Positions 1 to 10,955 of a stretch of 64,000 bases of DNA are shown here, piece by piece (the stretch's first letter is position 1; the number at the start of each line of letters is the position of its first letter). A program made the translations under genes and the position numbers. The notes beneath the pieces were generated by a model that was not told the origin of the DNA, made no database searches, and saw nothing but the letters and a program-made list of their open reading frames with translations. Source of the DNA: Heterobasidion occidentale. Taxonomy: Eukaryota > Basidiomycota > Agaricomycetes > Russulales > Bondarzewiaceae. Where the stretch lies: positions 3,348,001-3,412,000 of the forward strand of contig JBCAQO010000002.1 of assembly GCA_039111635.1 (NCBI GenBank), read 5' to 3'.

Positions 1-698
1 CAAGTCTGGAAACTCCATGGAAGCTTTGTGAAACGGTATCAAAGAACTTCGCAACGTACCCTGCAGATGGGCAGTATCTGATCTATGAAATTGAAAAGAC
101 ATCGAGATCTTGACAACAGAGCCACCCGTGTTCATGGCCAGTAAAATACAGAGCTAGAAGGCAAAGAAAAAACTGTGCTGTATAGAGACACATAGCCCTG
201 GCTGCAACTCGTCTGCGAACGATTACGATGTGGAAGCAAGGAGGGTGATCAGCGGACTTTTCTGAAAGTCGGGTTCTGGTAATGTGTCACGCATGATAGA
301 TTAGATGAGTACTTCACTGGCCAGCGAGATGTGCGCAGGTATCGATGACCAGAAAATCGGTTTGAACACGCTAGATACTGTATTTCCAGCCTTTCACCTT
401 GCTAGAGCATGAAATTTGAGTTCTCGAGATGAAAACAGCGTAGAATCACTCACTGAGGAGTATCTTCGAGTCAATAGTAGGGCTTTCCACCAAGATTTCA
501 AGCCTCGAGAGAGCTTGAGAGGGAAGGGCCTGGAAGGACTTTATAGGAAAGGTGCGGAAGACTGAAAGACTATTATATCGGTGCGGCACGTGAGCACAGA
601 AATAGATAGAAATATAGGTTCAAATTCAAGCCTTATTTCTTCAACCAAGTGTGCGGTAGTCACTTCAAGTTGCTGTTCGACTTCACTGTCAAACAACA
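1..698. other. Left edge; possible 5' part of a minus-strand gene, unresolved
   Basis: No gene is firmly supported here. On the minus strand the first about 60 bases read open and are preceded, at about 61-63, by a plausible splice acceptor ending in CTGCAG. A plausible donor (GTGAGT) lies near 455-460, and a TATA-like TATAAAG lies near 540. This would fit the 5' exons of a minus-strand gene leaving the window on the left. The exons could not be joined into one frame, so no product is proposed. The right part is the probable promoter and 5' leader of PAM17. Confidence 0.25.
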
Positions 699-1600
699 AT
701 GGCGAGCCTTTCGTATCGTTGCTCGCTCCGGCGACCTCTACATGTAGAGTTACGCCCTGCTCTTTCCAGTTCTTCACCACACTATAGCAACCCAACGCTC
801 CTCACCCGACGTGCAAATTCCACCATTTCGCAAAGCACGAAGGAGAATTTGCCCTGGCCAGAGTATCTTGCCATCCGTAGGGCTAAACGGAGATGGGAGA
901 TGGTACGTCCTTGAGATATGGCAGCGTGTTGCGTGTGTGCAATGGGTTGCGTGGGACTCATGTCACTTGTTCTGTCATCGCTAGGCCCTTACCATACCAT
1001 GCATGGCAGCTGGCTTAGTTGGCGGGGCGGCTTATTTTGGGTCGTTGGAGATTGATGCCTCAAAACCAATTATGGTACGCTTTCATGTCGTCGACAGTTG
1101 GATCCTGCTTATTGACACCGTGCTCAGGGTCTTGACCCCATCTTCTTTTTTGGAGGCGCAACACTAGGATGTGTCGGTGAGCATCTCATCGTCTCTACTT
1201 ATTACAGGCTTAACCTCATCCACAAAAAAATCAGGTCTCGGCTACCTCATTGGGCCCATCATCGGCTCAACATGCTGGCGTTTGACTCACCGTCGGACGA
1301 TGGCCCTCATTGAGGCCCGCGACCGTGAGTTCCATAGCCGTATCGTTAAAAATCGAGTAGATCCCACTGCCCAGAGTGCAACAAACCCCGTGCCAGACTT
1401 CTATGGTACGTTCTTTCGCACCGCACTTCTCGTTTTTTAGTCATTGAAGCGATGTGCAGGTGAAAAGATTGGGTCGCTTCATGAGTACAGACAGGTATGT
1501 TCTCTTGATGTGTGGGCAGAGAAATTTGATTGACGTGTCCGTCTAGTGGTTGAGAGACCAGGCAAAGTACAAGCGGAAGTCCGAATGGCCGGAGGATTGA
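699..1600 (+). CDS. PAM17: Presequence translocase-associated motor subunit Pam17
   Basis: Inner-membrane subunit of the mitochondrial TIM23 import motor, which helps organise the Pam16/Pam18 module that pulls preproteins into the matrix. Six exons join in frame: 699-902, 985-1074, 1128-1176, 1235-1405, 1460-1494 and 1547-1600, giving 200 aa, normal for the family. An Arg/Ser-rich N-terminus (about residues 1-45) looks like a mitochondrial presequence. It is followed by the family block LPWPEYLAIRRAKRRWE, a first hydrophobic segment ending at the Gly-Ala-Ala-Tyr-Phe region, the motif GLDPIFFFGGATLG, a second membrane segment, and a conserved tail with DFYGEKIGSLHEYRQWLRDQ. The ATG sits in a good context (CAACAATGGC). 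All introns start GTACGY, GTGAGC or GTATGT and end CAG or TAG. The identification is secure. Confidence 0.93.
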
Positions 1601-2188
1601 TTGATAGGGTTACTGTAGCACGCAGAGTGTACCAGTCGTCACATTTCTTGTCCAAATAGGTTGGCTGAACGGACATTTCATGAAGCGCACGAACGCAAGT
1701 CAGACGATGCAGACCAAAGCTGCCCAACATCATATTTTGACCGCTGTGATGAGTAGGTGACGAAGTGATAAGTCCATGGCAGTAGCAGCTATAAAATGCC
1801 TGATGTCTGACTAGCAGGACAAGATGAAGTAAAATGTGTAATGGGACAGCAAAACCACAATGAAATGAAAGTGGAGCTAGCCCAAGAAGGTGGCCAAATA
1901 GGATCGGAGAGCAGTAAATAAACTAGGGGTTTGTGAGGGGCTGATCAAAGTGCGATGGTCATGTAAAAGCACTCACTGGCTAGATGTCTGTAGAGACAAA
2001 TGTCATAAATATTAGATAATCGAATAATCGAGTACAAGTTACAAGGGACACCCAGAAAGTCCACGGAGAACAGGGACAGACTACTCAAGTCGTGACCTGT
2101 ATGGCCGGCCATGGAGCCATATCAAGCTCGGCTTTCGTAGCGATGATCGTGATGGTATGATAGAACGGATGGAGGATGACGGGTCCCA
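1601..2188. other. Intergenic, convergent 3' ends
   Basis: The 3' flanks of PAM17 (plus) and the SH3 gene (minus) meet here. No coding signal, RNA gene or repeat was recognised. The short open frames read as chance frames. Confidence 0.5.
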
Positions 2189-3245
2189 TCACTTGCGCCA
2201 TTGTTGCCCAAAGTTGAACGTGGACGTTGTGACGCGTTGGGGTGAGACGCGGGGGCGCTCCTTAAGACAGAATCGAGGGATAACACCCTTTTCAGCATCT
2301 GCGCGACCGACGCGCTGGACAAGACACCACTCATCCTCGAATTGCTCGAGAAGACGCAGTGTCTCGCCGGTGCGAATGGAGAGCTCGTCTTCCATAGTAG
2401 GGGTGAAGGTGGTAGCAACGACCATGAGGCGCGGGAGGGGATTGGGAGAGAGCCTAGCAGAGAAGCTCGTCCGTGGTGTTCTGGCGGCGGCGGCTGAGAG
2501 GAAGCCAGAGGATATGGTACGAGGACTAGGAATGGGAGGAATGTCGAAGGTTTCGCGTGGGGCAGCAGTCACCGCCACGCTCAGCTTTTTCGACGCGGGA
2601 GGTGTAGGGGGAGGCACCACCGGGGGAGGGGCGATGGGAGGAAGAGGAGGAAGAGGAGGAAGAGGGAGGTCAGCATAGGCAGCCGCACGATATTTCGGTG
2701 GAGGTGAGCGATCTCGTTCCTCATTGTTCTGGGGAGAACGTGTAGCTGGCTTGACAGCAATCGGAGGAACGGTGACCCCGCTTCTCGGTAGGTTAACACT
2801 CCTGATTTGAGGAGTCCAACCAATGCTAGGAGTCGGCGGGACAGGAGGCAGGAGGACAGCGTTGCCAGGCTTTTCAACCTTGTTGTCGGCGAGACTGACG
2901 CGGAAGATTTTCTTCTCCGCTGTGCCCTTTTCCACACTCGAGAAATCGAATTGACTGGATGGAGCGGTACTACGGCGCTTGGTCCAAGAGCGAAATCTCC
3001 ACACAGCAGCGACTGTCCTCTGCATGAGCGTAACTTCAATTAAAGAGTATGAATGTCGTACCGAGGATGAACACGCCGACCACAGTGAAGACTCCCACGA
3101 GAGATTTTACACTCGTGGAGAGGTGGACGTTGACAGACTGATGTGATGGGCTGACGCTATTCGTAGCGGAGGAATTATCGCGAGGATGAATAGCGTGAGC
3201 CACCTCTCGCTCCAAGGTACGAAAAGCTGATGCAAACGCGGCCAT
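2189..3245 (-). CDS. Single-pass membrane protein with C-terminal SH3 domain
   Basis: Two exons, 3245-3062 and 3012-2189, joined across a 49-base intron (donor GTACGA, acceptor GAGGACAG), give 335 aa. The splice completes a hydrophobic span at about residues 47-70 (GVFTVVGVFILVAAVWRF) followed at once by basic RSWTKRR, so the C-terminal part is predicted cytosolic. Next comes a Pro-rich linker with several poly-Pro runs (about residues 165-190). The SH3 domain (about residues 260-315) carries the expected features: the ALYDY-like strand VVATTFTPTMEDELSI, GETLRLLEQFEDEW with the conserved Trp, and a G-x-I-P-x-x-F-C motif. The layout resembles fungal Fus1-like membrane SH3 proteins, which organise polarity or cell-fusion complexes, but orthology is inference. 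The linker could bind its own SH3 domain or that of a partner. Confidence 0.75.
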
Positions 3246-4253
3246 GTCAAAATGAACGAAAAAATGAAAAAGAAAGGACGCCTCAAGAGAGACAGGAAGG
3301 TGAGGGGAAGAAGGCGGGTGAAGATGGGAACTCACGAGTCGGTCTATATGTGTAGGCCTGGATGATGGTAATATCAACGCTATGCCGATGCCGGTGATCC
3401 GCTCGGGAGTTTGTGAGTTCAAACAGACTGCAAACGAGCGCCAAAAGTAAATCCATCTTGATGAACTACGATACCTTCCATATTTGGTCTGCTCGAGGCA
3501 CACCGCCACCGCAATGGCCGACTGGGATACGGCTTCATCACCATCATCGCCCTGAATTTTCACATCTGCTATTATTTAAATCAGCACTGACAGATTTTAA
3601 TCAACAATGCATCCACAATGAGCAATTCACATCTCACCAGAGCACGCTGAAGGCCCGACTCGGTATACAATGAGTACAGTGCGGCTCTAAAGCAAACCAT
3701 CGACATCTACCAGATCAGTTGTGCAACGTGGACCCAGGTAGTCGAGCTGATACAATCGACAGGTCAGACGATATCAGAAGTATGTCGGAAGATATGGTTG
3801 AATAATCTGTTCTTTCCTAAGCGAGACTTCGCCAAACGAGAAGGAGGTTTCCAGTCATCGTGAGAGGAACAGCTCCGATCCTCACCTGTGCATGAACCTT
3901 GCGACATCACCGCCGTTGCATCAACTGTTCAATGAAACAACTTTACCCGTTAGCACATTCAAATTGTAAGAGCCCATACATAGATATCGCAATGGTCACG
4001 TTGTCATATCGCAGACTTGTGCTTCACTGTATGTGTCGTCGTCTCGCTGATCACAGATTTCCACAATGCAGCATTGAGTGGACCGACACAAGACAGAATG
4101 AGGCTACTCACCTATAGGGCGACACATGAACAATCTCACCTGCCCTACGACCATCACGATATTATTGATGTAAAAGATGAATGAAAACAGTCGAGCTCAT
4201 ACAATATTCGAGGCACGCATGAAAAGTCATCCATGACTATGTAATATCAACAA
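3246..4253. other. Intergenic, no gene seen
   Basis: About 1 kb between the start of the SH3 gene and the 3' end of the AAA+ gene, both on the minus strand. It should contain the SH3 promoter. Short frames on either strand have no recognisable domain or coherent splicing. Confidence 0.45.
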
Positions 4254-7200
4254 TTAAAACAAATCCAACAGCATCGCAGATACCGCGCGGTGCAAAGATC
4301 GTGCTCCCTCAGCAGGGATATATCTCGCAAGCGACTTCCTTGCCGCATTCTCGAGCGTCACCGCAGATAGTCCTTCGGCGAGCTCGGCGTCCGCTTGGTG
4401 CATCAGTAAGGCTTCAGTTGCGATGACTATCTTCTCCTCCTCGGTGAATGGAACAAAGGGGAGGACTGCCGTGCACCGGCCAATCAGACCACCCTGTTTG
4501 GAGAGGTCAGCTTAGCTCTCCGTATTGCGAATATACGAACGACGCACCCCAAGCTGGTCTGTGACCTTTGTCCGCATGAGACCGATGAGATCAAGGTACT
4601 CCTCTCGTGACATTGCGGCGGTTGGGTTGGAGAGTGTGCTTTGATACTCAAACACATACTGATCCCCAAGATTGGACGTACCAAGCCAGACTACGTTCCG
4701 CATGTCGACGAGACGATTAGGCCCATGCAGGAAATATCGACCTGTCCACAGAGTGAGTGTCCGTCTGTTATGTGGCCGATATAGACTCACCTTCGAATGC
4801 TGGAAGCAGAGAATAGTGCACTTTTGGATCTTGCACCTTTTCTATTTCCTGAGAAAAGATATATATATGGACTTTCTTTGCAAGGGCATCAGGAAACAAC
4901 TGAAGCTCACGTCCAGCACTACAACGCATCGTTTTCCTTCATTTTCAAGCAAAAACTCAGACAGGGTCTGAGGCGACATGTCCTGTAATTATTGTTTAAA
5001 ATGGGTCAACCTTTGAAATAGAAGACAGTCACTCACTTGATATGATTGTGATTGCCATAGGTCATGAGTGGATCGTAAACTAGTCATATTCACAGTATGG
5101 GTCGGAATACCTAGGAGGGATCCAACTGAAATGGGAAGGTATAAAGAGAGAGTACTCAAGCGAGAAAGGGAGTGCACGTACATTTATGAGCTAAAAGACT
5201 TTTACCGTGCCCACTCGGTCCTGCCAATGCCGTCAACAACCATTTTTAAAAACACATTCTGCTAGACTTACCGCAAAACAGGATAACAATGGGCGACACC
5301 GAAAAGCGTCTGGAATGTTCATTCAGATGCATGAACAACTGCTCGAACACGCGGTCCTGCCCAACGATATCATATCGCACCCGTGTCAGAGGGCGGAAGA
5401 TAGAGCGATGGATAAGCGCAGATGTCTTCCTCGTAGCAGGCGCATCTGCCCTAGAGATGTAGTACCTAGCACACAGCATCGTAAGCAAGATTGCTATGAC
5501 CTCAGGCTTCTTTGGAATTAGTACATACCTTGTCGCAGGATCCATTCCATCCATCGTTGTTGTTGGCGGGGGCGTAACAACAAGGGGCCATGCCCCTGCC
5601 TCACGTCCATGATCTGATCCAGAAGCAAAGATCGATGCTGAGTGTGGAGGATTCATCTCTGGATTGTGCAACGAGGCGGGGTTGGCACCATAGGCTAGAA
5701 GCTCCTTCACAATCTCCATCTTGTGCATGAGACGATCATTCGTGAGCGTGAACGCAAGCGCTGATTGTGGACCGAGCTGATCGTTCGGGCCGGCTTCTCC
5801 ACTTTCGAGAACCCGGCGCACTTCTTCAACATCGTCGCTTGCGATGGCGAACATGAGCGTGGGACGAGGTGTGGCAATGGCATGCACAGATGAGCCCAAC
5901 GCGGATGAAGATCGAGAAGTCGGCGCTGTGTGAGGGATAACACTTTGTGGACGGATAGGATTGCGAATAGTATGATCATAGACATCGTCATCTAGGTCAC
6001 GATAATCGTCGACGTCGCCCCCGCCATGGGCGCCCATGACGGGCTCAGAGAGTCGACTATCAGTACGAGAAAATCTGTCGTGAGTATATGCCTGTGAGTG
6101 GCCGTCGGAACTGGAACGGTCTGAGATAACGGATTTGCGCCATGACTGTGAATGCGATATGGGTGCAGATTGCGATTCTATTTGAATGGAGGAACGATGC
6201 AACGATGAACGATTAGATGCAAGCGGGAGTGGTGAGTCACTGTGAGTAGAAATTAGGGTATCTCGGATACGTCCAGGTATTGTTGAAGAATGAACAGATG
6301 AAAGCTATTGTGGTTCATAGACGTTAGTTGAGTCCAGCAACACATGATAATGAGCGTGGAATTACCAGAGGATTTTGTGAAATGGATTGCCTTGATGATA
6401 CACTATGAGAGGAAATGGATGTTTGCGAATGATGTCCGACCGAAGAAGTAAAACTAGACCGCAGACTTGACGGTAAAGGGGCACTATGTAAAGGTGAAGA
6501 AGTTAATATGCGCGACTATCGAGCCCAAAATTCAGCATCCAGTTCTCATTGATGAACAACAAGACTGCACATACAAGACGAAGGGGTCTAATCCCGCCGG
6601 AACTGGACAGAGAGTCTTCCGGAGAATTATGTTGCCCAGTCAGGGAGACCGCGAATCCGTTCCAGAAGGGGAAATGTAAGGATTAGTTAAGATATTAGGG
6701 CGGGTACGCTCTGTCGGTCTAGCCTGAGTATTGATAGCACGACCCTGTGATGACCATAGTAAGTGATTGATGCATTGTCAAACATAAAACGAGAAAGTCA
6801 CACCTGAAACGATCGTCTGAACCCAAACGGAACCTTTCCACCCCTAGATTTTCGATTCCACTTCGTCTCCCCAGCGCCCGTTCCCGTGCTTTGTACAGAT
6901 GAACGACTAGATGAGCGAACATCGTGATCTGCCTTCTCCTTGCCCTTGCGCTGGCTTAATGCAGGAACGTCCATCGTCTCGCGGGCATGGTGAAGAGAGG
7001 CCGGAGACGCCGACGGAGACGCTCTGGCGGATTTTACAGTAGACTGTACAGGTGGCTGCGTGAACACTGCTTCCCGTGTACTAGCAAACGGCATGCGATC
7101 AGAGGAGCCGGCTGAGAGGGGGGACTCAGACAGGGGATTGAATGTGTGGGAACTTGGGCTGCGGAGGTTGGAGAGTGCGGGGGAAGACAAGAATGGGTGG

Positions 7201-10200
7201 GAGTTATACTGAATCGGAGAACGAGACCTTATCTCAATGGAAAGAGACGAGGAGTGCGATGCGCCGAATTCGCCTACACGAGCTGCAGGACTGTCCAGTG
7301 AGATATGCGAGGCCCATGACATTCGTTTCGCTACAGCCTCGTTTGGCGACAGCGTGTGCGCATCATACAAAGAGCTTCCAGCACCTAGACTTGAGTGATG
7401 CGAATCAAAGTGTTCGCTCCTGCGGGCTGCAGCGCCGTTCAGCGTCGTCCGTTTTAACATCTCCAGCTGCTGCGAAGCATGATACGTGCCCTGTAGCGAG
7501 CTTCTAGAACTCCGGTTCAGGCTATGGAGATCAGGGAGTGCAGGTGAAGATGCAAGTGAACGGGAATAGCTTTGAGCAGGTGAGCGAGAGGAAGGAGACG
7601 ACGAAACAAAAGATGCCAGTTCACTTATAGGAGCTGTAGGACTGTCCAAGGAAATGTGGGATGCCCAAGAAGACCTATTCACTGAAACCTCCTGTGGCGA
7701 TGAAGTTTCCGCACCGCCCACCGAGCTCCTTGTCTGTGTACTTGAGCGGCGGAAATCATTTCGAACGGGCGGCGGAACAGCGCCAGTAGGCGAACGAGGC
7801 TGGGGCTTAACAGAAGACCGAGAGGACTCGCGAACAAGAGGAGATGAAAGGGCTGCCTGTTCACTCATACTAGCTGTAGGGCTATCCAAAGAAATATGAG
7901 ATGTCCAAGACGACCGATTTACTGCTATGTCCTTTGGTGAGGGAGTCTGTGCATCATACTCCGAATTTCCCGCACGTTGACTCGAGCGATGAGAATCGAA
8001 GAGTACCGATGAGGAGGCGAACGAACGAATAGATGAGCGGGAATGTCGCGATGAACGAGAGGACACATGGACAGGAGACGACGATGAGGATGCCATCTCT
8101 GTACGGGTCGCAGGACTGCTCGGCGACACCTGTTTTACTAAAACCTCCCGCGATGAAAGAGATGCGCTGGAAATATGGCTTCTCGGTTCACGGAAATCGG
8201 AGAGTGCAGGAGAAGATGCGGGCGAACGAAGTGTATGTTGGATGATGGACCGAAGATGATCTCGCATTGGCGAACTCGAGCCCGAGTCATAGGAGCGAGA
8301 TGGGGAGGCTACCTCTACTTCTCCGATTCGAAGCGTAGGACTGTCCAGTGCTATTTGAGATAACCCAGCATCAGGCTCTTCAGGCGACGACGTATACGCG
8401 TCGTACATCGACTGGAATATGTCATCGTTCGACATTGGACTGAAAACGACCGACTGTAACTGTGAATCTGTGGGTTGTACATGAGTGCCTTGTGTCGCCT
8501 CCTGAGCATCATCCCTCCAGTTCGTAAGGGCGACAACTGGAGAGTTAGGGTCTAAGTGTCCATGATATTCCGGCGTGGTATCCGACTCTGATCGTGCAGC
8601 TTTGACCGTCAAATCTGAGACAGTAGAAACCGCGCGCCTTCGTGTCGAGGTAGATGTAACAGACGGTGCTATAGTGAGAGCCTCCTCAACAGCTGTCGCA
8701 TCTATTATCTCCGATGCGGGAGCAGAGTGAGCGATCATATATTCCTTCAAAGCAGCTCGAAGGGATGAGCGTGGGGAGAGTGGGGGATTCTCCACAGGTT
8801 GAGAGCTCTCAACGCCTGTTGAAATCGATGCAGCTACTTCCAACGAGTGACTCGTCGAGGACGGTTGGGCAGCGAGAGGATTCTCTGCAGACTGAGAAAG
8901 CTTAGCATCTATCGGACTCGAGGCACCGACTTCCAAAGGAGGGTCGGTTGAAGATGGTAGCCCGGGTGGAGGTAAGGGGAACGAAAGTCTTTCATGCCGA
9001 GGATCCTCAGAGTTGAAAGACGCATCGATGTCGTCCCATGAGTCTTCCTCTCCTTGGCTACCAATCATATCGGGATCTGCCATCTCATTTGCTACCGGCT
9101 TGGACTGAGGGTGCGCTGGTGAGGCTTGCGGTGATGTGTAAGCAGACTCCAAAATGGGGGGGAACACATCGCGGTCGGGAACCGTACCTACACCAAGGGA
9201 AAGCTCGTGGGAATCAGGCAAAGACACGAGAGCCGATAGTCTCTTTGGAGGGGGTAGCTCCACTTCCCCGACGTCAACGGGCGATTCGAGAGTGAAAGGA
9301 GCAGGTGAGACATCGTCGATGCTATCGCTTCTAGCAGGATTCGGGGCGAGTGTGGGGGATGGTACTGGACTTGTAGGGGCAAATGCGGCCAACTTAGGTG
9401 ACAGAACCCGAACTGATGGAGAACCAAATGGAGAGGCCAGCAGATCCAAAGTGGACGTAGGCCTGTACGGCCTTGGGGGAGACAGGACAAAGGGAGATGG
9501 TCCGACCCAGCTATCAGCATACCCGGAGTCAATAGAATCTTCACGGTGGATTGGGCCATCGAATTCATATGGAGGGAAAGGGATAGGCGGACCGCAGGAT
9601 AAGTCGACCGGGGAGAGAAGGTCGAATGAATGTTTGCTGCTATGGTTAACGTCCTGAGTAGGTGGCTCTATTTCCTGTTCGCCCGTTTCTGGGCCCATCT
9701 GGTCCCGATGCCGGATGGATTTCTGACGGGCTGTCATTTCCTCATCGTCCTGCTCTGGCACGTGACCGGAGTTGGATGGGGACGGCGGCAAGGAGGTCTC
9801 GTCTTGGCCCAGCTCGTTCCAACGATATCTGGACACGGTTTCCTGTCGCGCTCCATTTCCCGCATGGAATACATCGGGGTATGTAGGTGATGACCACTCG
9901 ACCTCGCCCGGGCGATAGTCATGAGGAGGGGATGGTTGCGACGTATGGCTTTCGGTTGGCCCAATGACATCTTGTAATGCGAGTAACAGGCTCGACATAC
10001 GCGTCGAGCGTGGAGAGGATGAATTGGAGTGCGGCGACTGGATTGAGAAAGTCGGGAGTAAGGGAGCGGTAAGGGCGCTATGGCCAAGGGTAGCATCGGG
10101 AGAAGGAGAAATGGAAGTTTCATGAGAGATAAATTTTGAAGCTCGGGATTCAAGAGCGCTCTTGACCTTCACATCGTGCAGAAAGTTACAAGAGTCTGAA

Positions 10201-10311
10201 AAGAGACAGCGACCCTGTGAATAGAAAGGACAAGGCCGGGCTAGAAACAACGGCGGTTGTTAGACGTGCAGCGCAACGAATGTAGGTGTAATCGAACTTT
10301 TCTTCTTCCAT
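4254..10311 (-). CDS. CCCH zinc finger - Ser-rich - ankyrin - ClpB-type AAA+ ATPase fusion
   Basis: Thirteen exons splice in frame to 1801 aa: 10311-10278, 10240-6804, 6744-6650, 6602-6575, 6515-6366, 6304-5529, 5465-5272, 5220-5182, 5125-5037, 4982-4911, 4848-4791, 4741-4548 and 4493-4254. Residues 15-33 form a CCCH finger (C-x7-C-x5-C-x3-H, RPCPFYSQGRC then CNFLH), usually RNA-binding. About 1200 Ser/Pro-rich, probably disordered residues follow. Ankyrin-like repeats lie near 1390-1470. The HSP100 module then has Walker A GPSGHGKS (about 1572), Walker B VVVLDEIEK (about 1637), a sensor-1-like TSN, a GLIGR segment and a D2-small C-terminus. Ankyrin plus a single ClpB ring resembles CLPB/Skd3 disaggregases. 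Doubtful points: exon 1 joins over a 37-base intron, and the join at 6650/6602 uses a weak donor, GTCTCC. Without that splice the frame stops at TGA 6642-6640. The downstream exons have no ATG before residue about 1340, which favours one gene. Two separate genes remain possible. Confidence 0.62.
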
Positions 10312-10511
10312 GGTGGATCCGGGATTGTCATCGGGAAGACATGAATGAAGGACGGACGCAGCACAGGTAACGAAGGGAATGAACAAGGAGTAATATGAAT
10401 TGTATGTCCGGGTGTGCTGTTGTGTGGGCGCCTGTTGACCTGTGTTGCTTCCGTTGGCGCCAAGCTTCGGCACCGCGGCCGACTCACTCTAAAAGTCTAT
10501 CCACGTCGTGC
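10312..10511. promoter_or_regulatory. Short bidirectional intergenic region (about 200 bp)
   Basis: The AAA+ fusion gene (minus) and the glutaredoxin-like gene (plus) diverge from starts only 200 bases apart, so this must hold both core promoters. No clear TATA box was seen. Confidence 0.5.
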
Positions 10512-10944
10512 ATGGCGGCGAACAGTGCCTTTCGTACGCTCGCTCGCCTCACCCTCTTTTCTGGTCCGCAGTGCTCTCTTTGTGACGTGCGTTGTCCAAC
10601 CTTCTTCTTGCTGGCCCTCCATAACTTATCTGCATCCGCATCAGGTCGCAGAAGCTGAACTCGCAAAAGTCCGGCAATCGGTATGGCATGTTCATCAAGC
10701 AAAATGGGGATCCTGACCTCCTCTACCTTCTCAGCGACAGTTTACCTTGAACATAATCAATATTCAGGACGCGGGCCAGGAGCGTTGGAAGCGCAAGTAT
10801 GTGTATTGGATCCCGGCGCTGCACATCGACGACAAAGAAGTCGCCAAGGGCCGCTGGGACGCACAGACAGTAAACGACGCGTTGGACGAATGGGAGAAGA
10901 GTCAGAAACACACGGAGCGAGGGGAGGATCCCTCTCCCCTCTAG
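10512..10944 (+). CDS. Glutaredoxin-like (DUF836-type) small thioredoxin-fold protein
   Basis: Three exons, 10512-10586, 10645-10680 and 10741-10944, give 104 aa. The N-terminus reads LTLFSGPQCSLCD: a beta strand followed by a C-x2-C redox motif (Cys-Ser-Leu-Cys), as in the glutaredoxin-like DUF836 family (yeast YDR286C type). It is followed by a helix (VAEAELAKVRQS), a second strand (FTLNIINIQD) and the YWIPALHID segment that supplies the cis-Pro region of the fold. The C-terminal tail is charged. These proteins are thought to be small mitochondrial or cytosolic disulfide oxidoreductases; the substrate is unknown. The stop codon is only 11 bases before the ATG of the next gene on the same strand. 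Confidence 0.8.
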
Positions 10945-10955
10945 TTAAAGATTCG

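Noticed and set aside
5466..5528. Extra residues YVLIPKKPEVIAI between the linker and ATPase domain
   Set aside because: This is a stop-free intron (GTATGT to GCTAG) read through by the open frame.
10683..10955. N-terminal extension of the ZCCHC8-like frame
   Set aside because: It overlaps exon 3 of the glutaredoxin-like gene in another frame and shows no conserved feature; the ATG at 10956 already gives the complete domain.
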